A program made the translations under genes and the position numbers. Below are positions 1 through 7,863 of a stretch of 64,000 nucleotides of DNA, piece after piece. This stretch comes from Rhodobacterales bacterium (GTDB taxonomy: Bacteria; Pseudomonadota; Alphaproteobacteria; Rhodobacterales; Rhodobacteraceae). Numbering within the stretch: position 1 is the stretch's first letter; every line of letters starts with the position of its first letter. Below the pieces are notes generated by a model. That model saw only the letters and a list, made by a program, of their open reading frames with translations. It had not been told where the DNA came from and searched no databases. The stretch is taken from assembly GCA_002748265.1 (NCBI GenBank), contig PDRY01000013.1, positions 62,001 to 126,000 of the forward strand, in the 5' to 3' direction.

Positions 1-748
1 CAAAGCCGTAGAGCTCCTTCGCCCAGAGCGGGTGCTCATGCGCCTTCTCGAAGTCGAAGAGACCCGTGTCGAGAACCTGATCAACCGGCACGTCGGAGCG
101 GTCGGTTTCGATGATCTTCGCGTCCGCATTGAGGCTGCGAATGATCTTCCGGGCGGCGTCGGCATTTTCGGGTCCGGCATCCGAAATCTTGTTGAGAACG
201 ACCACATCCGCGAATTCGATCTGGTCGGTCAGAAGATGCACCAGGGTGCGTTCGTCTTCCTCGCCCAGTGTTTCACCCCGATCATGGAGGAAATCGTGGC
301 TCGAATAGTCGGCCAGAAGGTTCACGGCGTCGACGACCGTGACCATTGTATCAAGCCGCGCGATATCGGACAGGCTCTCACCGTGTTCATCGCGAAACTC
401 GAAGGTCGCCGCGACCGGAAGCGGCTCCGAGATGCCGGTGGATTCGATCAGCAGGTAGTCGAACCGTTTCTCATCCGCGAGCCGTCGGACCTCTTCGAGC
501 AGATCGTCCCGCAGCGTGCAGCAGATGCAGCCGTTCGACATTTCGACCAATGTCTCGTCCGTGCGGCTCAGTTCCGTGTCCGCGCGCACCAGGTCGGCGT
601 CGATGTTAACTTCGGACATGTCATTAACGATGACGGCCACGCGTCGGCCTTCTCGATTGTTGAGCACGCGGTTCAGGAGCGTTGTCTTACCGGCTCCGAG
701 AAAACCCGAGAGCACGGTCACAGGTAAACGCTGATCTTGCAGGGTCAT
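1..748 (-). CDS. COG0523/CobW-family GTPase, zinc-type metallochaperone (partial)
   Basis: The gene starts at ATG 748 and reads leftward off the window, so 249 codons are visible and the C-terminus is missing. The N-terminus has a Walker A loop (GFLGAGKTT, about residues 15-23) and the family's metal-binding CxCC motif (GCICCTLR, about residues 73-80), followed by ESTGISEP and a VVLNK base-recognition motif. This is the G3E GTPase family that delivers metals such as zinc or cobalt in the cytoplasm. A Zur-like palindrome 54 bp upstream and a divergent metal-chelate-type ABC importer favour the zinc-starvation subgroup (ZigA/YciC/ZagA). Family membership is read directly; zinc is inferred. Confidence 0.9.
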   Translation of the reverse strand, partial: MTLQDQRLPVTVLSGFLGAGKTTLLNRVLNNREGRRVAVIVNDMSEVNIDADLVRADTELSRTDETLVEMSNGCICCTLRDDLLEEVRRLADEKRFDYLLIESTGISEPLPVAATFEFRDEHGESLSDIARLDTMVTVVDAVNLLADYSSHDFLHDRGETLGEEDERTLVHLLTDQIEFADVVVLNKISDAGPENADAARKIIRSLNADAKIIETDRSDVPVDQVLDTGLFDFEKAHEHPLWAKELYGF

Positions 749-801
749 CCTATCCTCATGAATTTTAGTGAAAGCTCTGCTGTGAGGTGCAGTGAATGAT
801 A

Positions 802-816
802 TGTTATACCATATCC
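802..816. promoter_or_regulatory. Candidate Zur box upstream of the COG0523 gene
   Basis: TGTTATA-CC-ATATCC approximates the Zur palindrome TGTTATA-NN-ATAACA: the left arm is perfect and four of six right-arm bases match. It lies 54 bp upstream of the COG0523 start. The region 749-1059 holds no gene. It is an unusually AT-rich divergent promoter compared with the flanking coding sequence. Confidence 0.5.
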
Positions 817-975
817 CATGAAGGCCGCAAGGCATGCGCACTTGATCGTGTCCGGTGGAGCATGCTCGCGACGTCGTTTGCCGTGTCGGGGTCGCGGAGA
901 GGGGAACAACGCAACCGAACCCTCGTCTGAGTACCCTTGCGTTTCAGTAGGATTTTTTGGATGGACAAGAGTATA

Positions 976-990
976 TGTTACAATATAACC
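976..990. promoter_or_regulatory. Candidate Zur box upstream of the ABC importer
   Basis: TGTTACA-AT-ATAACC is a near-perfect dyad with arms GTTA and TAAC around an AT core. It matches the Zur consensus at six of seven left and five of six right positions. It lies 70 bp before the ATG of the binding-protein gene, where it could block the promoter when zinc is plentiful. Confidence 0.55.
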
Positions 991-1059
991 GATCGCGACC
1001 AGCTCGGTGCGGCCGACGCACCTTGTCGAAATATCGAACAACCAAATCGGAACCTGATC

Positions 1060-2064
1060 ATGAAGACCCTCTCGCTCTGCGTCGCTTTTGTTGCCTGTGC
1101 TGCAAGCGGCGCCACCGCTCAGTCCTACCCCCTCACAATTGAGAATTGCGGGCGCGAGATCACCTTCGAGAGTGCTCCTGAAAGCGTTGTGAGTATCGGT
1201 CAGGGCGCGACAGAGGCGCTCTATACGCTGGGCCTGGCTGACAAGGTGAGCGGCACGGCGGTCTGGTTCACCGACGTCCTACCCGAATTTGAGCAGGCCA
1301 ATGCCGAGATTGAGCGGATCGCTGACAACGCTCCCAGTTTTGAGGCGGTCGTGAACAAGCGTCCCGGCTTGGTGGCGAGCCAGTACGAATGGTATGTCGG
1401 CCCAAAGGGCTCGGTTGGCACGCGCGAGCAGTTCCACGATCTGGGCGTTCCGACCTATATCTGGCCGGCCGATTGCATTGGGAAGGACAATACCGTCGGT
1501 GTAGACGGCACCCGCGAAGAGCTGATGTCCACTGAGGTCATCTATCGCGGCCTGTTGGAACTGTCGCAGATCTTCGGCGTTCCGGCGGCCGGCGAGGCTG
1601 CGGTTGCGGACCTGAAGGCACGTGAGGCTGCGGCAATTGAGCGGGCAAACGCGCTCGATCTAGAGGGCGTCTCAGCGCTGTTTTGGTTCTCTAGCGCCAA
1701 GATGGACGCCGATCCCTATGTCGCCGGAGCCAAGGGCGCGCCGGGGTTCATCATGACCCAGCTGGGGATCGAGAACGTGGTCACCTCAAGCGAAGAGTGG
1801 CCCACCGTCGGCTGGGAAACCATCGCCAAAGCCAACCCGACCTATATCGTTCTGGCCGATCTGCAGCGCCGCAAGTACCCGGCCGATGCCGTTGAGGTCA
1901 AACAGGAATTCCTGCAGAGCGATCCGGTGGCAAGTCAGATGGATGCCGTCAAAGAAGGCCGCGTTCTGGTTCTGGATGCCCACGCGATGGATGCGACCAT
2001 CCGCACCGTCTCCGGGCTGGAGCTGATGGCGGATGCCATGGAAAAACAGGCTGCTTCCGAGTGA
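1060..2064 (+). CDS. Periplasmic binding protein of a B12/siderophore-type (FecB/BtuF) ABC importer
   Basis: The protein has 334 residues. A longer frame opens at 937, but ATG 1060 begins a clear signal peptide (MKTLSLCVAFVACAASGATA) and leaves the Zur-like box in the promoter. The mature part starts with a YPLTIENCGREITF segment and follows the PF01497 periplasmic-binding fold, with an SIGQGATEALYTLGL helix early and the IVLAD and VLVLDAHAMD segments late. It should capture a metal chelate or cobalamin-like ligand in the periplasm. The stop overlaps the permease start by 4 bp, so this is a translationally coupled three-gene operon. The ligand is unknown. No outer-membrane TonB receptor is visible in the window. 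Confidence 0.88.
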   Translation: MKTLSLCVAFVACAASGATAQSYPLTIENCGREITFESAPESVVSIGQGATEALYTLGLADKVSGTAVWFTDVLPEFEQANAEIERIADNAPSFEAVVNKRPGLVASQYEWYVGPKGSVGTREQFHDLGVPTYIWPADCIGKDNTVGVDGTREELMSTEVIYRGLLELSQIFGVPAAGEAAVADLKAREAAAIERANALDLEGVSALFWFSSAKMDADPYVAGAKGAPGFIMTQLGIENVVTSSEEWPTVGWETIAKANPTYIVLADLQRRKYPADAVEVKQEFLQSDPVASQMDAVKEGRVLVLDAHAMDATIRTVSGLELMADAMEKQAASE

Positions 2065-3116
2065 TCAGGAGCCGTTTCGGCGGGCTCACGTCCGCCGTCT
2101 CCCTTGTTGGGGGGCTCGTCATCTTGATTGCTGCTCTTGGTGCGGCCTTGGTGATTGGCGAGACCCCGATACCATTGGCGACCGTCTGGAACGTCTTGCG
2201 CCTGGAGGCAGGGTATGGCGGGGTCGAAGTCGATGCGATCGATCACGGTATCCTTTGGAGCTACCGGCTTCCGCGTGCCATTCTTGGGATGGCGTGCGGG
2301 GCCTCGCTCGCATTAAGCGGCGTGGTCTTGCAGGCCTTGCTGCGAAACCCGCTGTCTGATCCTTACATCTTGGGCTTGTCTGCCGGGGCGTCGACCGGGG
2401 CCGTGGCAGTTGCGGTCCTGGGGGTCGGGGCCGGAGCCTTGACGTTATCAGGCGGGGCCTTCCTGGGCGCATTGATGGCCTTTGGCTTTGTGGCATGGCT
2501 TGCGCACCTCGCGCGACATGGCGGCGCCGGAGCCACATCCAGTCTTGCACTGCTTTTGGCTGGGGTCGCCGGAGCGCAGCTCTTCCACGCGCTGACCGCC
2601 CTCATCATTGCCAAGTCCGCCGACGCCAATCAGGCGCGCGGGATCATGTTTTGGATGATGGGCAATCTGTCCGGCAGCCGTTGGCCGGATGTATATATTG
2701 CCGTGCCGGTTGCGGTCTTTGGGGCCGTTGTCATTTGGGTCCATAGCCGTGCCCTCGACGCTATGACCTTCGGTCGGGAAGCGGCGCAGTCCATGGGGAT
2801 CCGTGCGGGCCGCGTGATGGCGGTACTCATCGGGGTCTCAGCGCTGCTGACAGCGGTGATGGTCTCCATGACCGGCGCTATTGGCTTCGTCGGGCTCGTG
2901 GTGCCCCATGCGATGCGGTTCTTGGTTGGTGTTCGCCATGCTCTGCTGATCCCGGCAACAGCTCTGTCAGGAGGGGTGTTCCTTATCGTGGCGGACATCG
3001 TGGCGCGTGTTTTGATCCCTGGTCAAACGCTGCCCATCGGGGTGGTCACAGCGTTGGTTGGGGCCCCGGCTTTCGCTATCATTTTGGTTCGGAGCTCACG
3101 TGCGTATTCGGGTTGA
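2061..3116 (+). CDS. FecCD/BtuC-family ABC permease
   Basis: A 351-residue integral inner-membrane protein starting at GTG 2061, inside the GTGA overlap with the preceding stop. It has about ten hydrophobic segments. Family hallmarks include the YRLPRAILGMACGASLALSG block near residue 70, PLSDPYILGLSAGAS, and the GAIGFVGLVVPHAMR coupling-helix segment near residue 275. It forms the translocation pore for the ligand bound by the upstream periplasmic protein. Family assignment is firm and the substrate is inferred from context only. Confidence 0.9.
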   Translation: MIRSRFGGLTSAVSLVGGLVILIAALGAALVIGETPIPLATVWNVLRLEAGYGGVEVDAIDHGILWSYRLPRAILGMACGASLALSGVVLQALLRNPLSDPYILGLSAGASTGAVAVAVLGVGAGALTLSGGAFLGALMAFGFVAWLAHLARHGGAGATSSLALLLAGVAGAQLFHALTALIIAKSADANQARGIMFWMMGNLSGSRWPDVYIAVPVAVFGAVVIWVHSRALDAMTFGREAAQSMGIRAGRVMAVLIGVSALLTAVMVSMTGAIGFVGLVVPHAMRFLVGVRHALLIPATALSGGVFLIVADIVARVLIPGQTLPIGVVTALVGAPAFAIILVRSSRAYSG

Positions 3117-3870
3117 AGACATCTCCAGCTCCTTCGGGGCCAAGCCGATCCTGAGAGACATTTCACTGGACGTCGGGGACGGGCAATCGCTCGCCTTGAT
3201 CGGGCCGAACGGGTCGGGCAAGTCGACCTTGCTTCGTGTTATGGCGGGGCTCCTGCCTGTCGAGAGCGGCTCCGTTTGGCCGGGGGATGATCGCGTAGAT
3301 CACCTCGCTCCGCGTGATCTTGCGCAGCGTCTGGGGTTTGTCAGTCAAGATGCGGGCACCACCGACGCGATCAAGGTTGTCGATGCGGTCAAACTTGGCC
3401 GCACGCCTTGGCTGTCTTTCGTTGCGCCTTTCGGGGAGCGGGACGCACAGATCGTTGCATCGGCCATGCGCGAGATGGCAATCGAAAGCCACCGCGATAG
3501 TCTGTTCAATCGTCTCTCAGGGGGCGAGAAGCAGCGCGTACATATCGCCCGCGCTCTGGCGCAGACACCGAAAGTGTTCCTTCTCGATGAGCCGACAAAT
3601 CATCTGGATATTCGCCATCAAATTGCGATCACCAACTGGATCGCCAGACAGAGCGCCACGGTTGTGCTGGCGTTGCACGATCTGAACCAGGCCTTTTTCT
3701 GCGACCGTGTGGCTGTGCTGCAGGACGGAAGGCTCGCGGCCTTTGGAGCCCCACGCGACGTGTTGATGCCTGAGGTGATCGAGCCGGTGTTTCAGGTCGC
3801 GGTCACGCAAACCGACGCGCCTCATTTGGATCATCCGATCTTGAGCTTCGCGCGATTGGGGGCCGAATAG
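3100..3870 (+). CDS. FecE/BtuD-type ABC transporter ATPase
   Basis: The protein has 256 residues from GTG 3100. An in-frame ATG at 3058 would add 14 residues lying inside the permease gene and is less likely. It carries Walker A (GPNGSGKST), signature (LSGGEKQR), Walker B (VFLLDEPTNHLD) and an H-loop (LALHDLNQA). It overlaps the permease by 17 bp and completes the importer. It energises uptake from the cytoplasmic face of the membrane. After its stop, the 296 bp to the tRNA contain no feature I can recognise. Confidence 0.92.
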   Translation: MRIRVEDISSSFGAKPILRDISLDVGDGQSLALIGPNGSGKSTLLRVMAGLLPVESGSVWPGDDRVDHLAPRDLAQRLGFVSQDAGTTDAIKVVDAVKLGRTPWLSFVAPFGERDAQIVASAMREMAIESHRDSLFNRLSGGEKQRVHIARALAQTPKVFLLDEPTNHLDIRHQIAITNWIARQSATVVLALHDLNQAFFCDRVAVLQDGRLAAFGAPRDVLMPEVIEPVFQVAVTQTDAPHLDHPILSFARLGAE

Positions 3871-4166
3871 TCATCGAGGGCTCGGCGTGGGGTAATAGCG
3901 CCCCAGGTGGGACGCCGGGCCTCTGAAGCGGTTTTGCTGCGCGTCATCGTAACACGGCTCGTGCCTCGTCTTGCGCGTGTCGCGGCCCATCTGATCTGGT
4001 CTTGGAGCTGTCGCGCGGGCTTCATGACGGGAATCCTAGATGGGATTTGTGCCATGAGGTCGGCACTTCCAAGCTGAGGCAGTTGACCTGAATCCAGGGT
4101 TTTGTGGCGGCCGTGAGCTAGGCGTAGGGCTAATATTCCTAGCGCGCTTGGGACGGATGAAGGATT

Positions 4167-4242
<76 letters not shown>

Positions 4243-4331
4243 TACCGGGTGCAGCGTTTCCCGCTGCGTGGTGCCGTTTAGGCATCGGCGCGGGGGGATG
4301 CAAGTGAAAAAATCACCCCCGCGCGGATTAA

Positions 4332-4664
4332 TCAGTCGTCGTCATCAGAGCTGGGCACATCGGCCAGCTCATCGAGCGACACGTCATCCGTGTCGTCGTC
4401 ATCTTCCAGCAGATCGTCGTCCAGATCGGCGCTGGCGTCGTCGTCATCGTCCAGCACCAGATCGTCGTCCTCATCGGAGTCCGATGCCTTCAGCTTCTTG
4501 GTCTGAGCGTCTTCGGCGTCAGCCTGCATGGTGCGGGTCTTGCCGGTCGTGATCGGCACGACTTCGCCCGTGTAGGGGCTCACAACGGGGTCCGCGTTCA
4601 GGTCGTAGAACCGTTTTCCGGTCGTGGGGCAAACGCGCTTGGTGCCCCATTCTTCCTTGGGCAT
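4332..4664 (-). CDS. FYDLN-acid family protein (TIGR02300)
   Basis: A 110-residue protein. ATG 4664 is chosen because the conserved N-terminus MPKEEWGTKRVCPTTGKRFY begins there. That block has a CPxTGKxFYDLN motif followed by DPVVSPYTGE, then a strongly acidic Asp/Glu-rich tail that fills the C-terminal half. This is the hallmark architecture of TIGR02300/PF09538, a conserved alphaproteobacterial family of unknown function. The low-complexity acidic tail suggests interaction with a basic partner, but no function can be assigned. Confidence 0.9.
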   Translation of the reverse strand: MPKEEWGTKRVCPTTGKRFYDLNADPVVSPYTGEVVPITTGKTRTMQADAEDAQTKKLKASDSDEDDDLVLDDDDDASADLDDDLLEDDDDTDDVSLDELADVPSSDDDD

Positions 4665-4746
4665 GAGGGCCTCATGTCTAATGGCTTGCAGTGGATCAAC
4701 GTCCCCTGCCATAGCTCGCACGGTCTGTCAAAGCGGAAAATGGCCC

Positions 4747-5439
4747 ATGAGCGAAAGGCTGAACATCGGAAGCCCCCCGATCGAGGTGTCGGTGCGCAGA
4801 TCGGCGCGGGCGCGGCGTCTGTCGCTGCGGGTGTCGCGGCTGGACGGGCGGGTGACGCTGACCCTGCCCAGGCGGGTGCCGCTGCGCGAGGGGGCGCGGT
4901 TCATCCAGGAGCGCGAGCCGTGGGTGCGGGCCCAGCTTGCGCAGTTGGCGCCGCGCGCCGTGGTGGCGTTCGGGCAGAGCCTGCCGCTGCGCGGGCGCCT
5001 TGTGACGCTGACGCCGGGGGCGGTCCGTGTGCCGCGTCTTGAGGAGGGACGGCTCATCGCGCCCAAGGATGCGGAGCGCCTGCCGGTGCGGCTGCGCAGC
5101 TGGCTCAAGGAACAGGCCCGGCAGGACCTCACGACTGCATCTGACAGGTATGCGGCCGCGCTTGGGGAGGGCTACGCCCGGATCACGCTGCGCGACACGC
5201 GGTCTCGCTGGGGGTCGTGCTCCTCCGCACGGGCGCTCATGTACTCCTGGCGGCTCATTATGGCGCCCCCCGAGGTGCTGGACTACGTCGCCGCGCATGA
5301 GGTCGCCCATCTGGTCGAGATGAACCATTCCGAAGCGTTCTGGCGCATCGTTGGTGGCCTTTGTCCCGATTGGCGCGCCCATCGGGACTGGCTTCACCGC
5401 AATGGCCCGGATCTGCACCGGGTGGATTTCGGAGATTGA
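4747..5439 (+). CDS. YgjP/SprT-like zinc metallopeptidase domain protein (DUF45)
   Basis: A 230-residue cytoplasmic protein with a basic N-terminus. The C-terminal half contains LRDTRSRWGSCSS, then the zinc-binding HEVAHLVEMNHS motif (HExxH with a downstream His), the standard pattern of PF01863 metal-dependent hydrolases. ATG 4747 follows a weak purine-rich stretch; an upstream frame beginning at 4624 is open but overlaps the divergent FYDLN gene. The physiological substrate is unknown. It runs directly toward the GntR gene. Confidence 0.87.
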   Translation: MSERLNIGSPPIEVSVRRSARARRLSLRVSRLDGRVTLTLPRRVPLREGARFIQEREPWVRAQLAQLAPRAVVAFGQSLPLRGRLVTLTPGAVRVPRLEEGRLIAPKDAERLPVRLRSWLKEQARQDLTTASDRYAAALGEGYARITLRDTRSRWGSCSSARALMYSWRLIMAPPEVLDYVAAHEVAHLVEMNHSEAFWRIVGGLCPDWRAHRDWLHRNGPDLHRVDFGD

Positions 5440-5470
5440 CGCCCATGCGCCGCACCGCTTTGATCGCGCC

Positions 5471-6115
5471 ATGACCCCACGCGCCACAGACCAGACCGGC
5501 GCCGCCCATGAGCGGCTCTACCGCGCCCTGCGCGCCCGTATCCTGCACGGCGCCATCGCACCGGGCGAGGCGATGACCCTGCGTGGCATCGGCGCGGAGT
5601 TTGGCGTCTCCATGACCCCTGCGCGCGAGGCCGTTCGGAGGCTTGTTGCGGAAGGCGCGCTGTCGATGAGCGGGTCGGGCAGGGTGTCCACGCCAGAGCT
5701 GACCAATGAGCGGATTGAGGAACTCGCCGCGTTGCGCGCCCTGTTGGAGCCAGAACTGGCCACCCGCGCGCTGCCGCGGGCCCACCTTGCGCTGATTGAG
5801 CGGCTGGAGACGATCAACAGCGCCATTGGGCAGATGGCGCAGCGGCAGGATGCGCCGGGCTATATCCGCACCAATCTGGAATTTCACCGCACGCTCTATC
5901 TGCGGGCGCAGGCTCCGGCGATGCTGGCGCTGACGGAAACGGTTTGGCTGCAACTTGGCCCGACGATGGGGGCCCTTTACGCCCGTTTGCGGCGGTCCGG
6001 GCCGCCGCAGTATCACCGGCTGATCCTGGCCGCGCTGAAGGCCGGGGATGAGCCAGGCCTGCGGCTCGCGATCCGCTCGGATGTCACGCAGGGGCTGCGG
6101 ATGTTGAAGAGCTAG
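5471..6115 (+). CDS. GntR-family (FadR/FCD-type) transcriptional regulator
   Basis: The 214-residue protein has an N-terminal winged helix-turn-helix (about residues 15-75: LYRALRARILHGAIAPGE, then TLRGIGAEFGVSMTPAREAVRRL). An all-helical FCD ligand-binding domain follows (about 85-205), including the NLEFHRTLY metal/ligand motif. ATG 5471 lies 31 bp after the peptidase stop. FCD-type GntR proteins usually sense organic acids; no obvious target operon adjoins this one. Its 3' end overlaps the convergent membrane-protein gene by 32 bp. Confidence 0.9.
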   Translation: MTPRATDQTGAAHERLYRALRARILHGAIAPGEAMTLRGIGAEFGVSMTPAREAVRRLVAEGALSMSGSGRVSTPELTNERIEELAALRALLEPELATRALPRAHLALIERLETINSAIGQMAQRQDAPGYIRTNLEFHRTLYLRAQAPAMLALTETVWLQLGPTMGALYARLRRSGPPQYHRLILAALKAGDEPGLRLAIRSDVTQGLRMLKS

Positions 6116-6473
6116 GGCGTCCCAACCCCACAAGAACGGCCAGCACCGTGAAGATGGCCCATTGCGGCAAGATCGCAAATCCGTTCGGCACGCCCGTCGC
6201 CGCGACAACGAACAAGCCCGCAAATGCGAGGCAGATCGTGAAGCACGTGATCCGCAACGCCGGCACGTCATGGCGGGACAGATATGCCAAGGCCATCGTC
6301 ATCACCACGAGGACGGTCGTGATGCCGTGCCAGACGACCCACAGAACAGATTGGACCTGCGCGGTCAGGGCGCTTGCCGCGACCGGGTCCATGATCTCCG
6401 GGCCTCCTCCAAAGACATGAGCGGCGGTGGTGAGAGCCATAAGGGCGGCGGCGAGGGGCGTGAACAGGCGCAT
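6084..6473 (-). CDS. Small four-helix membrane protein, unknown function
   Basis: A 129-residue protein with an N-terminal hydrophobic segment (MRLFTPLAAALMALTTAAHVFGG) and three further membrane-spanning stretches (SVLWVVWHGITTVLVVMTMA, a central TCFTICLAFAGLFVVAA segment, and WAIFTVLAVLVGL). It is divergent from the TetR regulator at 6557, and the shared 83-bp promoter holds two ATACGG-type dyads, so it is probably the repressor's target. I do not recognise a functional family. Confidence 0.75.
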   Translation of the reverse strand: MRLFTPLAAALMALTTAAHVFGGGPEIMDPVAASALTAQVQSVLWVVWHGITTVLVVMTMALAYLSRHDVPALRITCFTICLAFAGLFVVAATGVPNGFAILPQWAIFTVLAVLVGLGRPSSSTSAAPA

Positions 6474-6497
6474 GAGGGTCTCCGAGGTGGGCGTTAA

Positions 6498-6511
6498 ATA
6501 CGAATCCGTAT
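6498..6511. promoter_or_regulatory. Candidate TetR operator, copy 1
   Basis: ATACGAATCCGTAT is a dyad with arms ATACG/CGTAT and one asymmetric pair. It is centred 37 bp from the second copy and 25 bp upstream of the divergent membrane-protein start. Confidence 0.6.
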
Positions 6512-6518
6512 AAAACGG

Positions 6519-6533
6519 GTTCTTGCCCGGTTC
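6519..6533 (+). promoter_or_regulatory. GTTC-N7-GTTC match (alphaproteobacterial LexA-type motif)
   Basis: The direct repeat GTTC-TTGCCCG-GTTC exactly fits the SOS-box form known from alphaproteobacteria. It sits between the two TetR-type dyads. An eight-base motif is expected about twice by chance in 64 kb, so this is suggestive only. Confidence 0.25.
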
Positions 6534-6534
6534 A

Positions 6535-6548
6535 ATACGGTGCCGTAT
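6535..6548. promoter_or_regulatory. Candidate TetR operator, copy 2
   Basis: ATACGG-TG-CCGTAT is a perfect six-base inverted repeat with a 2-bp centre. It ends 8 bp before the TetR ATG, a position suited to autorepression. Confidence 0.65.
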
Positions 6549-6556
6549 GAAAGGCT

Positions 6557-7099
6557 ATGGCACGCCCCCGCTCTTATTCCCGCGACGACTGGCTGATGGC
6601 CGGGTTTCAGGCTTTGGTCCGTGAGGGCCCCGGGGCGATCCGGGCCGAGGCGCTCGCACGTCAGATGGGCGTGACGAAAGGGGGCTTCTACGGCAGCTTC
6701 GACGGCGTCGCCGGGTTTCGCGACGCGATGATGGCGCGGTGGCACGAAATGGCCGTTGATGACGTGATTGCCGAGCTCAATCAGATCGGCGCTCCACGCG
6801 CCAAGCTGGAGCTCTTGATCGAGCTGGCATCGGCGCCCGAACCGGAAGGCTGGGGCGGTCCTTTGGTAGAGCCCGCCATTCGCGGCTGGGCTTTGGCATG
6901 CCCGGAGGTGGCGAGGGCCGTCGCGCAAGTCGATGCGGCGCGGGTCGCGTGGCTGGGGGAGGTGTTCGAAGACCTCGGGGCGCCGCTGTCAGAGGCGCGC
7001 GTCTTTTATGCAGCTTACGTGGGCTACGTGACGATAGGGCGAGAGGCGCGCTGCGCGATGGGGCAAGACCTCAAAGGTCAGCTGGATCGTTTGGGATAA
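6557..7099 (+). CDS. TetR-family transcriptional repressor
   Basis: A 180-residue protein with an N-terminal TetR helix-turn-helix (about residues 8-55: AGFQALVREGPGAIRAEALARQMGVTKGGFYGSF) and a helical ligand-binding C-terminal domain. The start follows a GAAAGG ribosome site. It probably represses itself and the divergent membrane-protein gene through the paired dyads at 6498 and 6535. The inducer is unknown. Confidence 0.9.
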   Translation: MARPRSYSRDDWLMAGFQALVREGPGAIRAEALARQMGVTKGGFYGSFDGVAGFRDAMMARWHEMAVDDVIAELNQIGAPRAKLELLIELASAPEPEGWGGPLVEPAIRGWALACPEVARAVAQVDAARVAWLGEVFEDLGAPLSEARVFYAAYVGYVTIGREARCAMGQDLKGQLDRLG

Positions 7100-7175
7100 C
7101 CCCTGCGTGGTGGCCCGAGCCTAGGCGCATTGCTGGCCTCCAGACGCAGAGCCCCATCGGGAGGCCGGGGGGACA

Positions 7176-7808
7176 TCAGGCGAGCCCGGGCAGGACAGCC
7201 TTGATCCCGGCAAAGATCATTTCCACGCCGATGGCGAGAAGGATCATGCCCATCAGCCGCGAGATAATGACGCGCAGCGTTGTCGACAGGACGCGAGAGA
7301 ACAGCGGCGAGAACCACAAGACCGCCAGGAGCGTTGCCAGAACCGCCGCAAGCGCGCCGCCGATCTGCATCAGATCGGGCAGCCCCTTCGCGTGGCCCGC
7401 ATAGATGATCAGCGTCGCGATCGTGCCGGGGCCGACAATCATCGGGAAGGTGATCGGGTAGAACGCCAGAGCCGACAGGTCCGGCATCTCGGCCTTCTCA
7501 GAAGGGCTGCCGTGGTGAGACGGGCTTTCTTCGCCGTTCAGCATATTCCAGGCGATATGCGACAGAACGAGGCCTCCGGCGATGCGGAACTGGTCCACGC
7601 CGATCCCGAAGAAGGTGATGATCTGGTGCCCCGCCACGAGGATGACAAGGCTGACAACCGCCGAGAGCGCGACCACGCGGATCGCAAGGCTGCGCTGCTG
7701 CGCGGCGGAAAACCCGGACGTAAGCGCCAGGAATAGCGGCAGGTTCACGAAGGGGTTCATGATGGCAAAGAAGGCTCCAAAGACCTTCATCAGCGTGAGG
7801 TGGTCCAT
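7176..7808 (-). CDS. MarC/UPF0056-family integral membrane protein
   Basis: The 210-residue protein begins at ATG 7808, where MDHLTLMKVFGAFFAIMNPFVNLPLFLALT gives the typical MarC N-terminus. It has six predicted membrane segments, a charged loop around residues 100-118, and the family block AFYPITFPMIVGPGTIAT. It is downstream of lpd on the same strand, 55 bp away across a GC-rich hairpin. The MarC family has no proven substrate; the historical antibiotic-resistance label is not supported by mechanism. Confidence 0.88.
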   Translation of the reverse strand: MDHLTLMKVFGAFFAIMNPFVNLPLFLALTSGFSAAQQRSLAIRVVALSAVVSLVILVAGHQIITFFGIGVDQFRIAGGLVLSHIAWNMLNGEESPSHHGSPSEKAEMPDLSALAFYPITFPMIVGPGTIATLIIYAGHAKGLPDLMQIGGALAAVLATLLAVLWFSPLFSRVLSTTLRVIISRLMGMILLAIGVEMIFAGIKAVLPGLA

Positions 7809-7828
7809 GGGGGCTCCTTTGGGGGGGG

Positions 7829-7854
7829 GCGAGGGGCGGCGGTGCGCCCCTCGC
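7829..7854. terminator. Hairpin between lpd and the MarC gene
   Basis: A ten-base perfect stem (GCGAGGGGCG / CGCCCCTCGC) with a six-base loop. No T-run follows on either strand, so it may slow rather than terminate lpd transcription. Confidence 0.4.
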
Positions 7855-7863
7855 TGAGGTGCG

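Noticed and set aside
3831-4055. 74-codon minus-strand frame after the ABC ATPase
   Set aside because: Overlaps the ATPase 3' end, has no ribosome site, and its Arg/Thr/Ala-rich translation matches no family; the gap is left as non-coding.
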